Shown: one piece after another, positions 1 to 11,432 of the stretch
Layout: each line of letters starts with the position of its first letter
How positions within the stretch are numbered: the first letter of the stretch is position 1
Source: Ochotona curzoniae
Lineage: Eukaryota; Chordata; Mammalia; Lagomorpha; Ochotonidae
Reading direction: 5' to 3'
NCBI RefSeq assembly: GCF_017591425.1
Contig: NW_024465885.1
Span: forward strand, 31,938,501 to 32,002,500
DNA length: 64,000 bases
Program-made: the position numbers and the translations under genes
The notes under the pieces: generated by a model
What the model saw: only the letters and a program-made list of their open reading frames with translations
Databases searched by the model: none
Told to the model about the DNA's origin: nothing

Positions 1-515
1 CCCTTAGCTTCAACTTCAATTTTTGTTCCAATAATAAGCTGTTTTAATTATAACTGCCCTGTAAGATGTTTGAAATCTGAAATTGTGATACCCCCAACTT
101 CTGAGTGTTTTGCATTCCCATATGAATTTTAGCATTATCTTTTCTGGAATTGAGAGGAATGTCTTTGATATTCTAATTGGGATTGCCTTGAACCTGCAAA
201 TTGCTTTGGATCTTATGGATAATATCATGATTTTTTTTTTAATACAGGAGCATGGATGAATATTTCCATTTTTCCCCTGTATCTTCTATTTATTCTTTTC
301 CTTAATGATTTATAATTTTATTGTAATGCTATTTCATATCCTTGTTAAATTTATCCCAAGCATTTAAGTTTTTTGGTAATCATGAATGGGATTCATCTTA
401 CAAGTACTCTCACAGTCATGGTATTGGTTGTGTATGTAAATGGATTTGAAATTTGTGTTTTGATTTTAATCTTGCAAGTTTGTCCAACTCTCTTGAGTTT
501 CACTAGTCTTTTAGT
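1..515 (-). mobile_element. L1 ORF2 fragment (LINE-1, decayed)
   Basis: The minus strand encodes a recognisable stretch of the L1 ORF2 region beyond the reverse transcriptase: 228-16 reads through FKAIPIRISKTFL and LKFIWECK, the motif pair seen in mammalian L1 ORF2p. Bases 230-515 continue as a decayed upstream part of ORF2, resembling the FADD-to-spacer region by wording of the DNA. Stops and frameshifts break the frame. The element runs off the left edge of the window, so its 3' end is not visible. Confidence 0.6.
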
Positions 516-1285
516 GGAATTTTTTGTTTCCCCATTGGGTCCCAGCCATACTATAAAAGAAGGAAAATGAATAACATCAGCCCAGCAGTTGTCCCAGGAT
601 TTTGTCTAAGGGAATCTTCTGGACCATGATTTAAGTAAACTGCTCACATTGAAATTTGGTAGTGATGTGAATTTATGGAAGCATAATTAGAGCCATGGCA
701 AAATTAGAGATAGAAAATATGCCACAGGCTCGGAAGAGTTTATATTTGGGTAAAATTAGTTTGAGAAATCTGTCCAGGGTTGTCTTTAAACCTTAAGAGA
801 ACACTAAACTGTTAGTGTTATTTCTACTGTTATACTGTGTTAGAGCAGTCTGACTGTAAGAAGAAAGCATCAAGAATTCGGGAGGTAAAGCATTTATTTG
901 TAACTGTGGGTTCGGCTGATTTTTAAATCCAAACAGGGAAAGTGCAGTTGATGAGTGGCAGAGCCCTGGTGGATGAGAGTTGGAACAGGGTGGATTTTTC
1001 ATGACCCAGACCCTCTCAAGAGCCACTTTGGGCACCATTTTGAGTTCTGTGGTAATGATTCTGCAGTGAGGGACAACAATAAATTGAACAAGCATTAATC
1101 CAATGGAGAACTCACTTCCGCCAGAATGCAATACACTGAACCCACCAGGAAAACTGATAATAATCTGGCACTTAATGGGTTTCACTCAAAATAGGCCCTG
1201 GTTGCTTCAAGATGTTAACTGCCAGCAGATTCTGGCAAGACACAGAAGAAAAATAAGTTTCATACAAGCACTAATGACAGATCTG
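516..1285. other. Unassigned, possibly old L1 5' UTR
   Basis: No gene is visible. The stretch 880-1285 is richer in GC than its surroundings and leads directly into the old plus-strand L1, so it may be a diverged L1 5' UTR. I could not match it to the better preserved L1 5' UTR copies elsewhere in this window. The 130-codon minus frame at 793-1185 has no recognisable protein features. Confidence 0.3.
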
Positions 1286-4200
1286 TGATCTAGGTTAAAC
1301 TTGCAACTGTTGTCCTCCAAATTGTGTGAGCAGACAATGGGAGACCACAACACAGGATATCAGGGTAAGGAGAGTGGCAATGCAGGAGTCCTGGCTGTGG
1401 AGACAATTGCAGAAGCCCAGTACTGAAACTTTTGGTGAGTGACGAGAAGAGGGAGTGGATATCACGCAAATATCGACAGAGTACTGGGCACTGGCGGTAT
1501 AGTTGACCTGAAGACTTGTGCAAAACAGAGCCTAAAAATCGGTGCCAAGGAGAAGAATCTGCTAAGCAGAGTTGTAACGGACAAGGGCAATTGAAGAGGC
1601 ACAATGAATGAGGTTGCTGACATCTCTCTTGCAAAGAAACAAAGGTCTATGTCAATCTCAGAGCTAAATGAAGAAGACACTGATTAACTGCATGATAAAG
1701 AAGTTTTAAAAATTTGTTAGCAAGATAGAACTTAAAAGAGAATGATAATCACATACAGGAGCTCAAGGAATATGTTACACAGGGAATACCAACAATGAAA
1801 CAAAATCCAACTAAATTATTAGAAATGAGGCACACAATGCAGCAAATTAAAAATTTAGTGGAAAGCATCAATAATAGAATGAGTGAGGTAGAAGGAAGAA
1901 TCTCAGATTGAAAGACACCTCCCTTAGTAATTCTGAAGCTGTCCAAAAACTGGAAGAGGAACAGAATGAAGCTAATTAAAAGCATCCAAAAATTAAGGGA
2001 CACCATCAAAAGGCTGAATATGAGTCAGGGGTGTTCCTGAAGTTACATAAAGAGAAGATTAAAAAGTTATTAAAGGAGCTGGATGAAAAGAGATATTCAA
2101 TGAAATAATAATAAGATGCTTCCTCACATAAAGAATTGAGAAACAAAATACAGGACTAACACAAAATTCCAAGTATACTTGACCAAAAACATTCTTTACC
2201 ATGACGCATCATAACCAAACTCTCTCTGGCTGAACATAAAGGAAAAACAGTGCTGAAAGATGCATGTGAGAAAAGTCAATTAATTTATAGAGAAACCCCA
2301 ATCAGACTTTAAGTTCTCAGAGGAAACACTACAGGTCGTAGGAGAATTGAATAACATATTCTGGATCCTAAATAAACAAGCAAAAATGTTTGCCAAGTAT
2401 TACAGAAACTTTGCTTTGCTTTGAAAATGAAATAAAATACATCCAAAGCAAGCAAAAGTTGAAAGTCTTCACTTCTACCAGACCTGTCCTACAAATGTTG
2501 CTTAAAGATGTGTTACATAGAAAAGAATAGCACCTACCAATTCCGACAGGAAATGAAGTGAATATCTCAATAAAACAATAAATAGAATAGGAATTAAACA
2601 ATGAGGAACCAGTTACTAAAATGACTGGTTCAAATCACTACCTGTAAATACTGACTCTGAGTATAAATAGTTGAAACTCATCAGAAAAAAAAATATATAG
2701 AGTAACAGACTGGATAAAAGCAGGACCAATCCATGTATATCCTAAAAGGGACACATCTCAACAATAAAGATATGCAGAAACTGAACGTGAAAGAATGAAA
2801 AAAGATAGTCCAGGCTAATGGAAAGGAATAAATAAGATGATATAGTTACTGTATTCTTTTTCATTAATACAACATCACCATGTTACCAAAGTAGAATGGA
2901 GGCAAAACAGAAAAGGGTAACTACAGAATGATAAGCCTGATGAACAAAATACTAGCCAACATAATCTAACAATGTACTAGATGGATCATTTACCAGATCA
3001 AGTGGGATATGTCCATGGTATTCAGAGCTGGCTTATAATAGGTAAACCTATCAATGTGATTTGCCACATCAAAAAATTGAAGAATAAAAACTACATGATC
3101 ATCTAAATAGATTTAGAGAAGGCATTTAATAAAATGCAACACCACGTCATGTTCATGCTTCAATACCTAAGCAAGGCAGGTATTGAAACAACCCAATGCC
3201 AGCATCATATTGAATCGGACACTGATAGGGGCCTCATATCCAGGATTTACAGAGTTTCAGAAAGTCAAAACTGTAAAACAAACAATCCTGTGCAAAATGG
3301 ATGAAGGAAATGAGCAAGCAGTTTTCAAAAATAAAAAAACATTCAGATGACTGAGAACTATGATATGCCCTCCAGCTATTAGGAATAGACAAATAAAAAC
3401 AACATTGAGGTTCCATCTAACACCACTGAGATCGGCCTAAGTTCTGAAATCTACAAATAATACCTGTTGGAACGGGTGAGGGGGAATATGTATCTACTCC
3501 GTTGTTGGCGGGAGTGTAGACTAGTATAGCCATTGTAGAAATCATTGTGGGAAGTGCCCAAATAATTGTAAATTAAACTACAGTGTGACTCAGCTATCCC
3601 ACTCCTGGGAATATATCCCAGGAAGTGAAATCTGCATAGGAGAAAGCAACCTGTAACCCTATATTTAAAGCAGCACAATCCAGAATAGTGCATTTATGAA
3701 ACAATCCAGATGAACATTGATACAGAAATGGATCAAGAGGCTATGGTACATTGGCTCCATGGAATACTATTCAGCCTTTATAAAGAATGAAATTAAACCA
3801 TTTACAACAACATTATCCCAACTGGGGAATATTATGCACAGCATAGTAAGCCAGTTCTGGAAGGACAGCTACCACAGGTTTTCTGCTATAAAGCAACCTT
3901 CAGGAAAAATGCAAAGCAAATAGATATATAGGTAAATAATTATACACACACATTCTGAGACGAACTGTATAATGGTCACTAGCATATCAGGAAGTGAAGA
4001 TAAGTTGCAGTATTCATTTTTATTCTCAAATAAAAAGACTCACAATTAAACTATTAAATATTCCTTGGCAAAATGACAATAATTTTATTTACCTTTGTTT
4101 ATACTTACAATGCCGTAACACAATTAAATTGCAGAATTTTAAGCCAGTAACTGTTACTAAAGGATTGTGGTACTGTAACCATCTGGGGAAAGTCGTGGGA

Positions 4201-4300
4201 GGGCAAAGTGGGGAACGAGAAATGGCAGAGGGGCAATCCCTTTACCTGCAGAACTGCATTATGGAGAATGATAAGAACGATTAAAATAATTAATCTGTTC
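1286..4300 (+). mobile_element. Old L1, nearly all regions present but internally deleted
   Basis: Pieces of a LINE-1 appear in sense order. 1286-1640 resembles a 5' UTR. 1640-2530 is a decayed ORF1 with its coiled-coil part (1740-1990) and RNA-binding part (2100-2530). 2560-2870 is the start of ORF2. 2915-3200 is the reverse-transcriptase region (a clear ENFRPISL-like to QVGF-like stretch at DNA level). 3230-3925 is the ORF2 end, where 3717-3923 encodes SMEYYSAFIKNE, a hallmark of the ORF2 C-terminus. 3930-4300 is probably 3' UTR, including a purine-rich tract at 4185-4233. About 2 kb of ORF2 is missing around 2870-2915 and 3200-3230. Many stops and frameshifts mark it as long dead. Confidence 0.65.
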
Positions 4301-4502
4301 TTACAACTTAAACATTATGGATAGGTTTCCTATACTTATCTGTTTTTACTTTGATTTATCCAATGAAGCATTTGGTGTATAGTTATTCTAGATTTCTTAC
4401 TAAATATTTTTAAATAAGAAAGAAATTTTCTAAACTTACAACATCTTTAATACTCCTATGGGCAGGGGACATCCCTGACAGAAGTTACGCCCCAAAACAA
4501 CA
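4301..4502. other. Short unassigned spacer
   Basis: AT-rich sequence between the L1 3' region and the pyrimidine tract. Nothing recognisable. Confidence 0.4.
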
Positions 4503-4639
4503 TTGTCTCCTTCCTTCCTCCCTCCCTTCCTTCCATCCTTCCTTCTTTTCTTCCTTCTTTCCATCTTCCCTTTTTTTCTCCCTTCTCTGTCTCTCTCTCT
4601 CATCCTTTCTCCCCTTCACTTTTTCTCTTTGTCTGTTTT

Positions 4640-4731
<92 letters not shown>

Positions 4732-4740
4732 TTTCTTTTC
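4503..4740. repeat. Pyrimidine-rich tract with (CTTT)n microsatellite
   Basis: Imperfect (CCTT/CTTT/CTCT) sequence from 4503 grades into an essentially perfect (CTTT) run of about 23 units at 4641-4731. The 116-codon open frame across it is only the translated repeat (FLSFFLSF). It directly abuts the tail end of a minus-strand CSINE, so the (GAAA)n on that strand probably grew from the SINE's A-rich tail. Confidence 0.95.
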
Positions 4741-4741
4741 A

Positions 4742-5072
4742 GGTTTTCTTATTTATTTCAGAAAGTCAGAGTTACAGAGAGAATGAAAGACAGAAGTGTC
4801 TTCCATGGACTGCTTCACTTGCCACATGGCCTCAATGGACAGAGCTGAACTGATCTGAAGCCATAATCCAGGAGCCAACAGCCAGGAGATTGTATATGGT
4901 TTCCCATGTGCGTGCAGGGTCCCAAGGCTTTGAGCCGTTCTTCTTTCCCAGGCCACAGCAGAGAGCAGGATTGGAATTGGAGTAGCCAGGCCATGAACCA
5001 GTGGCAGTATGGGATTCCAGCCCTTGCTGGTGGAGAATTAGCCAACTGAGTTATAATATTGGGCACTGTAAT
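4742..5072 (-). mobile_element. CSINE, old copy
   Basis: Complete but diverged CSINE read on the minus strand. The antisense tail (TTATTTATTTCAGAAAGTCAGAG) is at 4750, the body words CCAAGGCTTTGAGCCG and CCCAGGCCACAG are at 4920-4965, and the tRNA-like head (AACTGAGTTATAATATTGGGC) is near 5045-5070. Confidence 0.85.
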
Positions 5073-5558
5073 CATACTTTCAAAAGTAAAGCATTCAGAA
5101 AAAATCTAAAATGTATATTAAAGGATGTCAGATTATCTTCAAAGCTTCTTCAATTAGATTGAAGCTGACTTATTATCAGAATGGGATGCTAGTGCTTAAT
5201 GGGGAACATTAGTCTGTAGAGCTATAGCACGGGTCCCATATGTCATTTTTTTGACATAAAATTTTTATGAGTTTAAATGTTAAAAGAATGTTATATGTTA
5301 TGAATGTTCCTTTAGCTTGTCCATTATGCCAACAAATGGTAAACCAAAATATATGTGTACATTTGGCTAATAAGTATGCTAAATATTTTTATATTTTGAA
5401 TGGTGCTTTGTGTTTCTTTCCAAACAGCTTGCTTATGACTTTGCACCTCAAAGAATTACAAATTACTGCACCTGTTGTTGAGCTGTAGCAGAAAATTACC
5501 AGCAACCAAAAGCATCCTGTATCACACTTCCATTTGACTATATGCAAAGCATATTGGT
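5073..5558. other. Unassigned AT-rich DNA
   Basis: No gene, repeat or RNA recognised. The 73-codon frame at 5267-5488 shows no family features. Confidence 0.4.
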
Positions 5559-5580
5559 AACAACTGACACTGTTGTGCTC

Positions 5581-5611
<31 letters not shown>

Positions 5612-5625
5612 AACTGACACTGTTG
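5559..5625. repeat. 17-bp direct repeat flanking the U6 fragment
   Basis: AACAACTGACACTGTTG occurs at 5559-5575 and again at 5609-5625. The two copies bracket the U6-derived insert, overlapping it by one G on the left and AAC on the right. This is the structure of a target-site duplication from L1-driven retroposition. Confidence 0.85.
5575..5611 (+). pseudogene. RNU6: 3'-truncated U6 snRNA retropseudogene (nt 1-37)
   Basis: The sequence starts GTGCTCGCTTCGGCAGCACA and continues through TATACTAAAATTGGAAC, a letter-for-letter match to my knowledge of the first 37 nt of mammalian U6 snRNA. It includes the 5' stem-loop and stops just before the GATACAGAGAAG segment that contains the ACAGAGA box. 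U6 works in the spliceosome catalytic core; this fragment lacks all of the catalytic part and cannot function. Flanking direct repeats show retroposition, and the 3' truncation resembles the class of snRNA pseudogenes thought to arise by internal or self-priming of reverse transcription. No U6 promoter elements (PSE or TATA at the usual spacing) were seen upstream. Confidence 0.9.
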
Positions 5626-5895
5626 CATTGTGGGTTAAGCCACTGCTTATGGGGTCAGCATCTCATACGGATGTCAATTCAAGACATGGTTTCTCCACCT
5701 CTAATGCAGGTACAGGAGAATGAAGCAAATATTTTGGCCCCTAAGCCCACGAGGGAGGCCCAAAAGAAACTGCTAGTTTCTGACTTTGAAATGGTTCAGC
5801 CATAGCCTTTGTGGCCATTTTTTGAGAGTGGAACAGCAAATGAAAGATTTCTCTCACTGTAACTGTATCTTTCAAATAAGTAAAAGAATTTCTTA
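5618..5895 (+). mobile_element. CSINE, old copy
   Basis: Head GCATTGTGGGTTAAGCCACTGC at 5625, tRNA B-box-like region and body (AAGAAACTGCTAGTTTCTGACTTTG), 3' part TTTCTCTCACTGTAACTGTATCTTTCAAATAAG ending near 5890. Its head retains the GTGGGTTAAGCCACTGC type of box A, the older CSINE form. The right-hand copy of the U6 direct repeat covers its first bases. Confidence 0.8.
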
Positions 5896-7265
5896 AAACA
5901 ATATATTTGTGTATTACTGTGGAAATTTTTGTTAATGTGATTTTGAAAACTGACGTGCTAAAGGTATTGGTGTTGAATGTAAATCTGAAGCAGAAAATCA
6001 TTGTGTCAGACATGACTGCACATCAGCTTCTGTTTGTTTTTGCAGCCACTATCTAATGAAAGCTATTTCAGTATTAAAAGAACATTGAAGTAGATCTAAT
6101 TAATTTGAATGATTATAAAAGAGTGTTCTAATGCTGAATGTTGTAGAACATTCATTAGTTCTTTCTCAAAATCACAAAGCCTAGTAATCCACATGGCTTT
6201 CTTTCAAATCTTTTAATTAATCTTTGTTCTACATTCTTTCTTATAAATCTTCTTTCTTGTGGTTAAACAAAGCTGAAAAAATATCTGCACCAACAGGCAA
6301 TTCTTTCTTTCTTTCCAGTGCCAGATCAAAATCTTTTGTATGATCCTTGGAAATTACTGCTGGCCATTTGAGGTTTACAAATATTCATCTTTACTCATGG
6401 CAACGTGCTTTTTGTTGTAATTCTTTGCATTTAAGTAGTTTATGTATTTGGGACTTTAATTAATTCTGCTAGTACTATCAAGGGATAATTTCTGTGATCA
6501 CTACTGATGGAAAAATTGTTGTTCATAGAATTTAAAAGTTTAATTGCTGATAACAGATTGGGACAAAACACTTCAACACAGCTTTTATTCTTTCCTTGAC
6601 GCCATCTTCTTTAAGTAGCTATAATGAAGTGTGGGGGAATTTTAGGGTAAAAGCAAAAAATGAATGCTTATTTTATTTTAACATACAGCTTTTCAAACAA
6701 CATGTCACTTTAACACATATAATGCCTATTATTTTTTTTTTCCTATTCAAAGAGTCCCATTCCATTTTTTTCCCAGAAAATGAGGGTTAATTCTAAAATC
6801 ATGTCATCAAATTGGTAAACTCTAATGAGAGAAGGGAAATTCAGGAAAGAATTAGGTTAAATTTGATTTTTGATGGGCAGGAAGGCAGTAGCATATTTAT
6901 CCTACATAGGCAATCTTAACTAAACTGCTGAAATGTGAGATGATCTGGGTGGGAGCAGTGTAACACTTACAGTGGCACATTCAAAGTTACCATCACTGGG
7001 AAACAGAGAATAAATGTCCGTGACAATGGCTTAAATGATACAGTGCTTCTTAAGGGATATTAGTGAAGGCTGCAAACATGCATTTGAGTATGTCCTGTAT
7101 TTTCATAACACCATTGGGTCAATCACTCCTAGGCTTTGTCCATGGAAAGGTAGAGGCAAAGCTTACCAGTGTCACCTCACTTAGATATTCTCAATGAGAA
7201 TGAATTGTAAGCTTGCTTCACTGACATTTCTCATGTATTATCCCATGATGTAACAATTTCATATT
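5896..7265. other. Unassigned unique-looking DNA
   Basis: AT-rich, no CSINE or L1 words, no open frame above 90 codons, no RNA gene seen. Contains short poly(T) stretches near 6731 and 6768. Confidence 0.4.
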
Positions 7266-7267
7266 TT

Positions 7268-7585
7268 CTTAAAAAAATATTGATATGTTTGAAATCAGAG
7301 TTACAGAGACAGGGATACCTTCCATCCCCCCGAATCTTTGATTAAATGGCAATGGTGGTCTTGGTTGTGCCAAGCCAATGCCAGGAACTGGAAGCTTCCT
7401 TTAGGTTTCCCACATGAATGCAGAGGTCTGAGCATGTAGACAATTCTTTGATGTTTTTGCAGGCCCTTAGTAGGGATTGACATCAAAAGTAGAGCAGCTA
7501 GGACACAAAGTAGCTCCCATATGAGATGCTGGCACTGTAGGGTGCAGCTTTATGCAGTATAACAGTACCAGCCGTGGAACGCCTC
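7268..7585 (-). mobile_element. CSINE, old copy
   Basis: Antisense order: tail remnant AAAAAAATATTGATATGTTTGAAATCAGAG at 7270, body CAGGAACTGGAAGCTTCCTTTAGG near 7380, box-region CCATATGAGATGCTGGCA near 7517, head to about 7580. Confidence 0.75.
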
Positions 7586-9035
7586 ATTGTCAAAATTTGA
7601 AATTAAGTATTATAATCAATGTTAATTTTTGTCAATATTTAGTCATGTAAGATTTTCATTATATATTTCATTACGTTTCTCAAAGTCTTGCTAAAAAGGA
7701 AATTTGTGCAATATACAAATTATAGAAATGAGTATTTTTTTTCTGAAAAAGTTTCCTTAATATTGCAACATGATCAACTCACTGAATAAAAAAGCTTAGA
7801 TGAGCTCTTTGGACAATTGGAAGATCGACACTTTTTGGTAAAAATGTGTTTGCAAAGGTTGTCAATTTCAAGATATATTAATTTTAAAGATATGTTTTCC
7901 TGGTGAACATAGTTCTTCCTTAGTTTGACAGAATTTCTTATTTATTTTCTACTACACTTCCTGTATTCTTATTTCACACTTTGTATTTGCTCAAATCCCT
8001 GTATTTTCAACACCAACAGATTTTTTTTTTCATAGGTATTTTGAATTTTAATTGATTTATTTCAGCTACAGAAGAAGCAGCATTCATCCCATTTTGACCC
8101 TCTTCACCTCTGAGCCTGAATGCAGTTGATGTATTTCCTTGCAGCTTATCTTCATAAGCGATAAAATATTTTGTAAAAATATGGATGTAAATTTATACTA
8201 ACTAAATTGTTTCTGTGCTTTCCTGTCTTTAAATATTCTTAATTCAATCTGAATTTTTATTGCAAAAATGAATCGCACTAAAAATGTTATTTTTTTAAAA
8301 CTAAATTATTCAAAACAATCAATGCTAGGTTTTCCTCAATGACACAACTCTGTAGCTATCTTAGGGAGAAGAAATCAATTTCCGTTGCAGAATATTAGGC
8401 ATTGTTACCTTGTCTATCACAACTCATGTTAGGGTGAGTTTGGGATGACTTTCCTGGCTGACTTTATATTATTATTTGTTTAAATTTTGACATTTCTTAC
8501 AAAGATGAGAGAGGTTGCAGACTATATGGACCTCCAATTCTGATTAGCATGAGGAGGACAGAAGGGAACGGTGGGTGGGAAAAATGTTTTAGCTTCCCTC
8601 TCTTTGTGTGCAGGGATCAGGGACAGCAGGAAGAAAAAGGCATGCTGATCCTTGCTGCCACACTGCACCAGTGCCCAGGCATGGATACTGGTGTCTTAAA
8701 GCCGTACACGTCTAGGTGACTCTCATTCAAAATAGAGTTCACATTATCTAGGTCGTGACAGTTTTACCAAGTCATCTGCTGTGGAGTTTATCATGATAGT
8801 CTCATGCTGGGGTTAGCATAGATGACTACAATAATGGCTGAAGCATGCATTTAGTGTGAAAAAGATCAACTCTAGATGCTACATACAACTGTTAGATCCC
8901 ACGATGAAAGAGTTTTTTACTGGATAGGTTAGGGGAAGCAGGTGGCTACACAGATATTAAGGTCTCACTAGGTTCACAAAGCATTTTTGTTTAATTTTAA
9001 AAATTCTTAGAATGTATTTTTCTTTCTAATGCCAA
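7586..9035. other. Unassigned unique-looking DNA
   Basis: No gene seen. 8490-8920 is less AT-rich and holds a few CpGs (8570, 8703, 8710, 8755), but I recognised no exon or repeat there. Confidence 0.4.
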
Positions 9036-9039
9036 ACAC

Positions 9040-9290
9040 CTGCAGCAAACTTGAGCTGCCAATAAGGACATTCATACCTTGCACTGAGTGCCTATTCAGA
9101 TTCTGGCTGGTCTGCCTCCTGTCCAGCTTTCTATTGTTGCATCCCGGGAAGCATAGATGTCAGCTCAAACCATTTGATATGCTCCCAGCCATGTGGGAGG
9201 CCTGGATGAACTTCTGAGCTTTCAGCAATAGCCCAGCCTGTCCTAGCTGCTAAAGGTATTTGTGAATAAACCAGAAGATGTGAGATTTTA
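9040..9290 (+). mobile_element. CSINE, old copy
   Basis: Diverged CSINE body in plus orientation: CACCTGCAGCAA near 9038, GTCCAGCTTTCTATTGTTG near 9122, CATGTGGGAGGCCTGGATGAA near 9189 and AATAAACCAGAAGATG near 9266 follow the family order. The tail is lost. Confidence 0.65.
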
Positions 9291-9339
9291 GTTTCTGTTT
9301 TTTTTCTGTTTTTCAGCCATTTTTAAATAGGCAAAAATA

Positions 9340-9676
9340 GGGGCCCAGCACCGTAGCCTAGTGGCAAGCATCTTCACTGTACATGCGACAGGATTCCATA
9401 TGGGTGGTGGTTCTAATCCTGGCTGCCTCGCTTCCCATCCAGTTTCCTGATTGTGGCTGGGAAAAACAGTTGAGGATGGCCCAAAACGTTGGGATCCTGC
9501 ATCGGTGTGGGAGACCTGGAAGAGGCATTGGGCTCCTGGTTTGGATAGGCTCAGCTCCGGCTATTGTGGTCGCTTGGGGAGTGAATCATCTTACGGAAGA
9601 TCTTTCTCTCTGTCCTCCTCTCTGCATACTTGACTTTGCAATAAAAATAAATAAATACATCTTTTTTTTAAAAAAC
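9340..9676 (+). mobile_element. CSINE, young full-length copy with TSD
   Basis: Complete element: GGGGCCCAGCACCGTAGCCTAGTGG head at 9340, body GATCCTGCATCGGTGTGGGAGACCTGGAAG, tail AATAAAAATAAATAAATAC followed by T- and A-runs. An 11-bp direct repeat AGGCAAAAATA flanks it at 9329-9339 and 9677-9687. The intact TSD and low divergence point to a recent insertion. The 101-codon frame across it is SINE sequence, not a gene. Confidence 0.93.
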
Positions 9677-9689
9677 AGGCAAAAATAAA

Positions 9690-10005
9690 GAAATATATAC
9701 TTCTTATAGCCAAAAAATTCTCACATCTGCATCCCTAAATCCTGGAACTGTAGCGGAGGGATTGTCACTGAGGTGAGACAGGGAAATCAAACTAAGGAAG
9801 CAAAGAATTTCATCAGGTTGGTTAATTTAACAGATGGTAGAGCACTCACTTGTTTTATTTATGCTCATTTCTGAGAGAATGGTGTTTTGATCTGCAGGAT
9901 ATTACCTTACCCTTCTTCCACTTAAAATCAACCCATGTGTGAGTCAGGAACAGGACATAGTCACAACTCAGGTGCAAAGCATATATATTTTTTTCTTTTA
10001 TTCTT
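9690..10005. other. Unassigned spacer between SINEs
   Basis: Nothing recognisable. Confidence 0.4.
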
Positions 10006-10009
10006 TTAG

Positions 10010-10292
10010 AATTGTGGCTAGGGTTGTGATTAGTGACTTAAACTTTCACTAACCATACCACCATTCCATTTTGGTGCACTGGTTTGAATCTCAGCTATTC
10101 CCATTGAGTTCCCTAACATTGCGCTTGGCAAAGCATCTGGAGATGGCAAGATGACTGTTAGGGACAGTGTAGCACAGTTGGGGACCTGGATGTAGCTCCA
10201 AGCATCCTCTATGCCTCCTGGCCCAGGCTCCACTCTCACAGCCATTTAGGAAATGAACCAGTAGGTTGAAGATCTTTCTCTCTCTCTGCCTT
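10010..10292 (+). mobile_element. CSINE, old copy
   Basis: Plus-strand CSINE: GCTCCAAGCATCCTCTATGCC and CAGCCATTTAGGAAATGAACC body words, then AGATCTTTCTCTCTCTCTGCC at 10270 leading into a CA repeat in place of the usual A-rich tail. Confidence 0.75.
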
Positions 10293-10500
10293 CAAATACA
10301 CACACACACACACACACGCACACACGCACACACACACACATACATATATATAAAGCAAGAGATAGGATGAGCTAGACCATAGTTAGGAACCAAGGACTCT
10401 ATCTGTATATCTATCTAGCTATCCATGTATCTCTCTATATATCCGTATATACAGAGACTATATATATATATGTAAATATATCTATAAACACATATATAAA
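10293..10500. repeat. (CA)n microsatellite followed by AT-rich simple sequence
   Basis: Nearly uninterrupted CA repeat at 10296-10340, beginning exactly at the SINE 3' end, then TATATATA-rich and CTATCTATC-like low-complexity sequence to about 10500. Confidence 0.93.
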
Positions 10501-10504
10501 CTGG

Positions 10505-11060
10505 TAATTTTTAAAAAGAATTCAGGTATATATGATTTACCATTTTCCCTTTATCAGATTATATGAAAAGCTACAATTTTGAAAAAAAATTGTATTTTCA
10601 GATCTCATCCAAGCCAATTTTGGCTTAGCTGGTCTAAGCTGTTTCTAATTGAGTCTACTCCGTGGACTTAGTGAGTGTGAGTCACAGACACCTGGTACTG
10701 TGAACATGTAATGGGAATACTGATTCACCTGTTGTAAAATGGATTATGGCTGTTTACCTAATTGAGCTTATAAAGCAGTACAGCACCATTGTGGACTCAA
10801 TAAGAATGTTGACTCCTGAGCCAGTATCTGCCATTTCCTCTTCCCATTCAATAGTTACATGCTCTGGAAACTTTGACATGTATCTTCCAACCCTCTTTAA
10901 AGCTGAAATAATAATAAAGTCTAAAAGAGGTAGTAAATGCAAAATCCTGTGAAGACATATACAAAGACATTCTTAGAAAATGTTCAAGTGTTAGTGTTTG
11001 GCTATGGCTTGGTTGGATTTTGCAAGCATACATACTTAAGCATATGTTCAGTCTTAGGCA
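10505..11060. other. Unassigned DNA
   Basis: No recognisable gene or repeat. Short open frames on both strands overlap and show no protein features. Confidence 0.4.
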
Positions 11061-11064
11061 TGAC

Positions 11065-11345
11065 ATTGTGTTGCACTGGGTTAAATCACTTCCTGCAATG
11101 TTTGAATCATGTATATTTGCCAGTTAGATTTCTGGCAGCTCTACTTCAGAACCCAACATCTGCTAATGCTTCAGAGAAGCCAGGGGAAGAAGGCATGGTG
11201 CATGGGTCCCTGCCCGGCACAGAAGAGACTTGGATACAGTTCCTGGTTCCTAACTATGGGCTAACCCATCCTATCTATTGCAAACATTTGGGAAGTGAAC
11301 TGGCAAATGGAAGATGTTTCTTTCTTTCAAACAAATAGATCTCTA
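11065..11345 (+). mobile_element. CSINE, old copy
   Basis: TGTTGCACTGGGTTAAATCACTTCC head at 11068, GGTGCATGGGTCCCTGCCCGGCACAG body near 11198, GGGAAGTGAACTGGCAAATGGAAGATG near 11290, ending in TTTCAAACAAATAG. Confidence 0.8.
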
Positions 11346-11406
11346 GAAAAAGATTACATCTAATTTTGAATGCATTTAGGATATGCAGTATAATGACAGC
11401 AGAATA

Positions 11407-11432
11407 AATTATTATTATTATTATTATTATTA
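11407..11432. repeat. (ATT)n microsatellite
   Basis: About eight ATT units, uninterrupted. Confidence 0.95.

Noticed and set aside
4503..4853. 116-codon open frame rich in FLSFFLSF
   Set aside because: It is the translation of the (CTTT)n microsatellite and adjacent SINE tail.
5575..5611. Possibility of a functional U6 gene
   Set aside because: Only the first 37 nt are present, the catalytic region is absent, and there is no upstream snRNA promoter arrangement.
10296..10340. Regular repeats checked for a CRISPR-like array
   Set aside because: A simple CA microsatellite in a mammalian genome. No spaced repeat units anywhere in the window.
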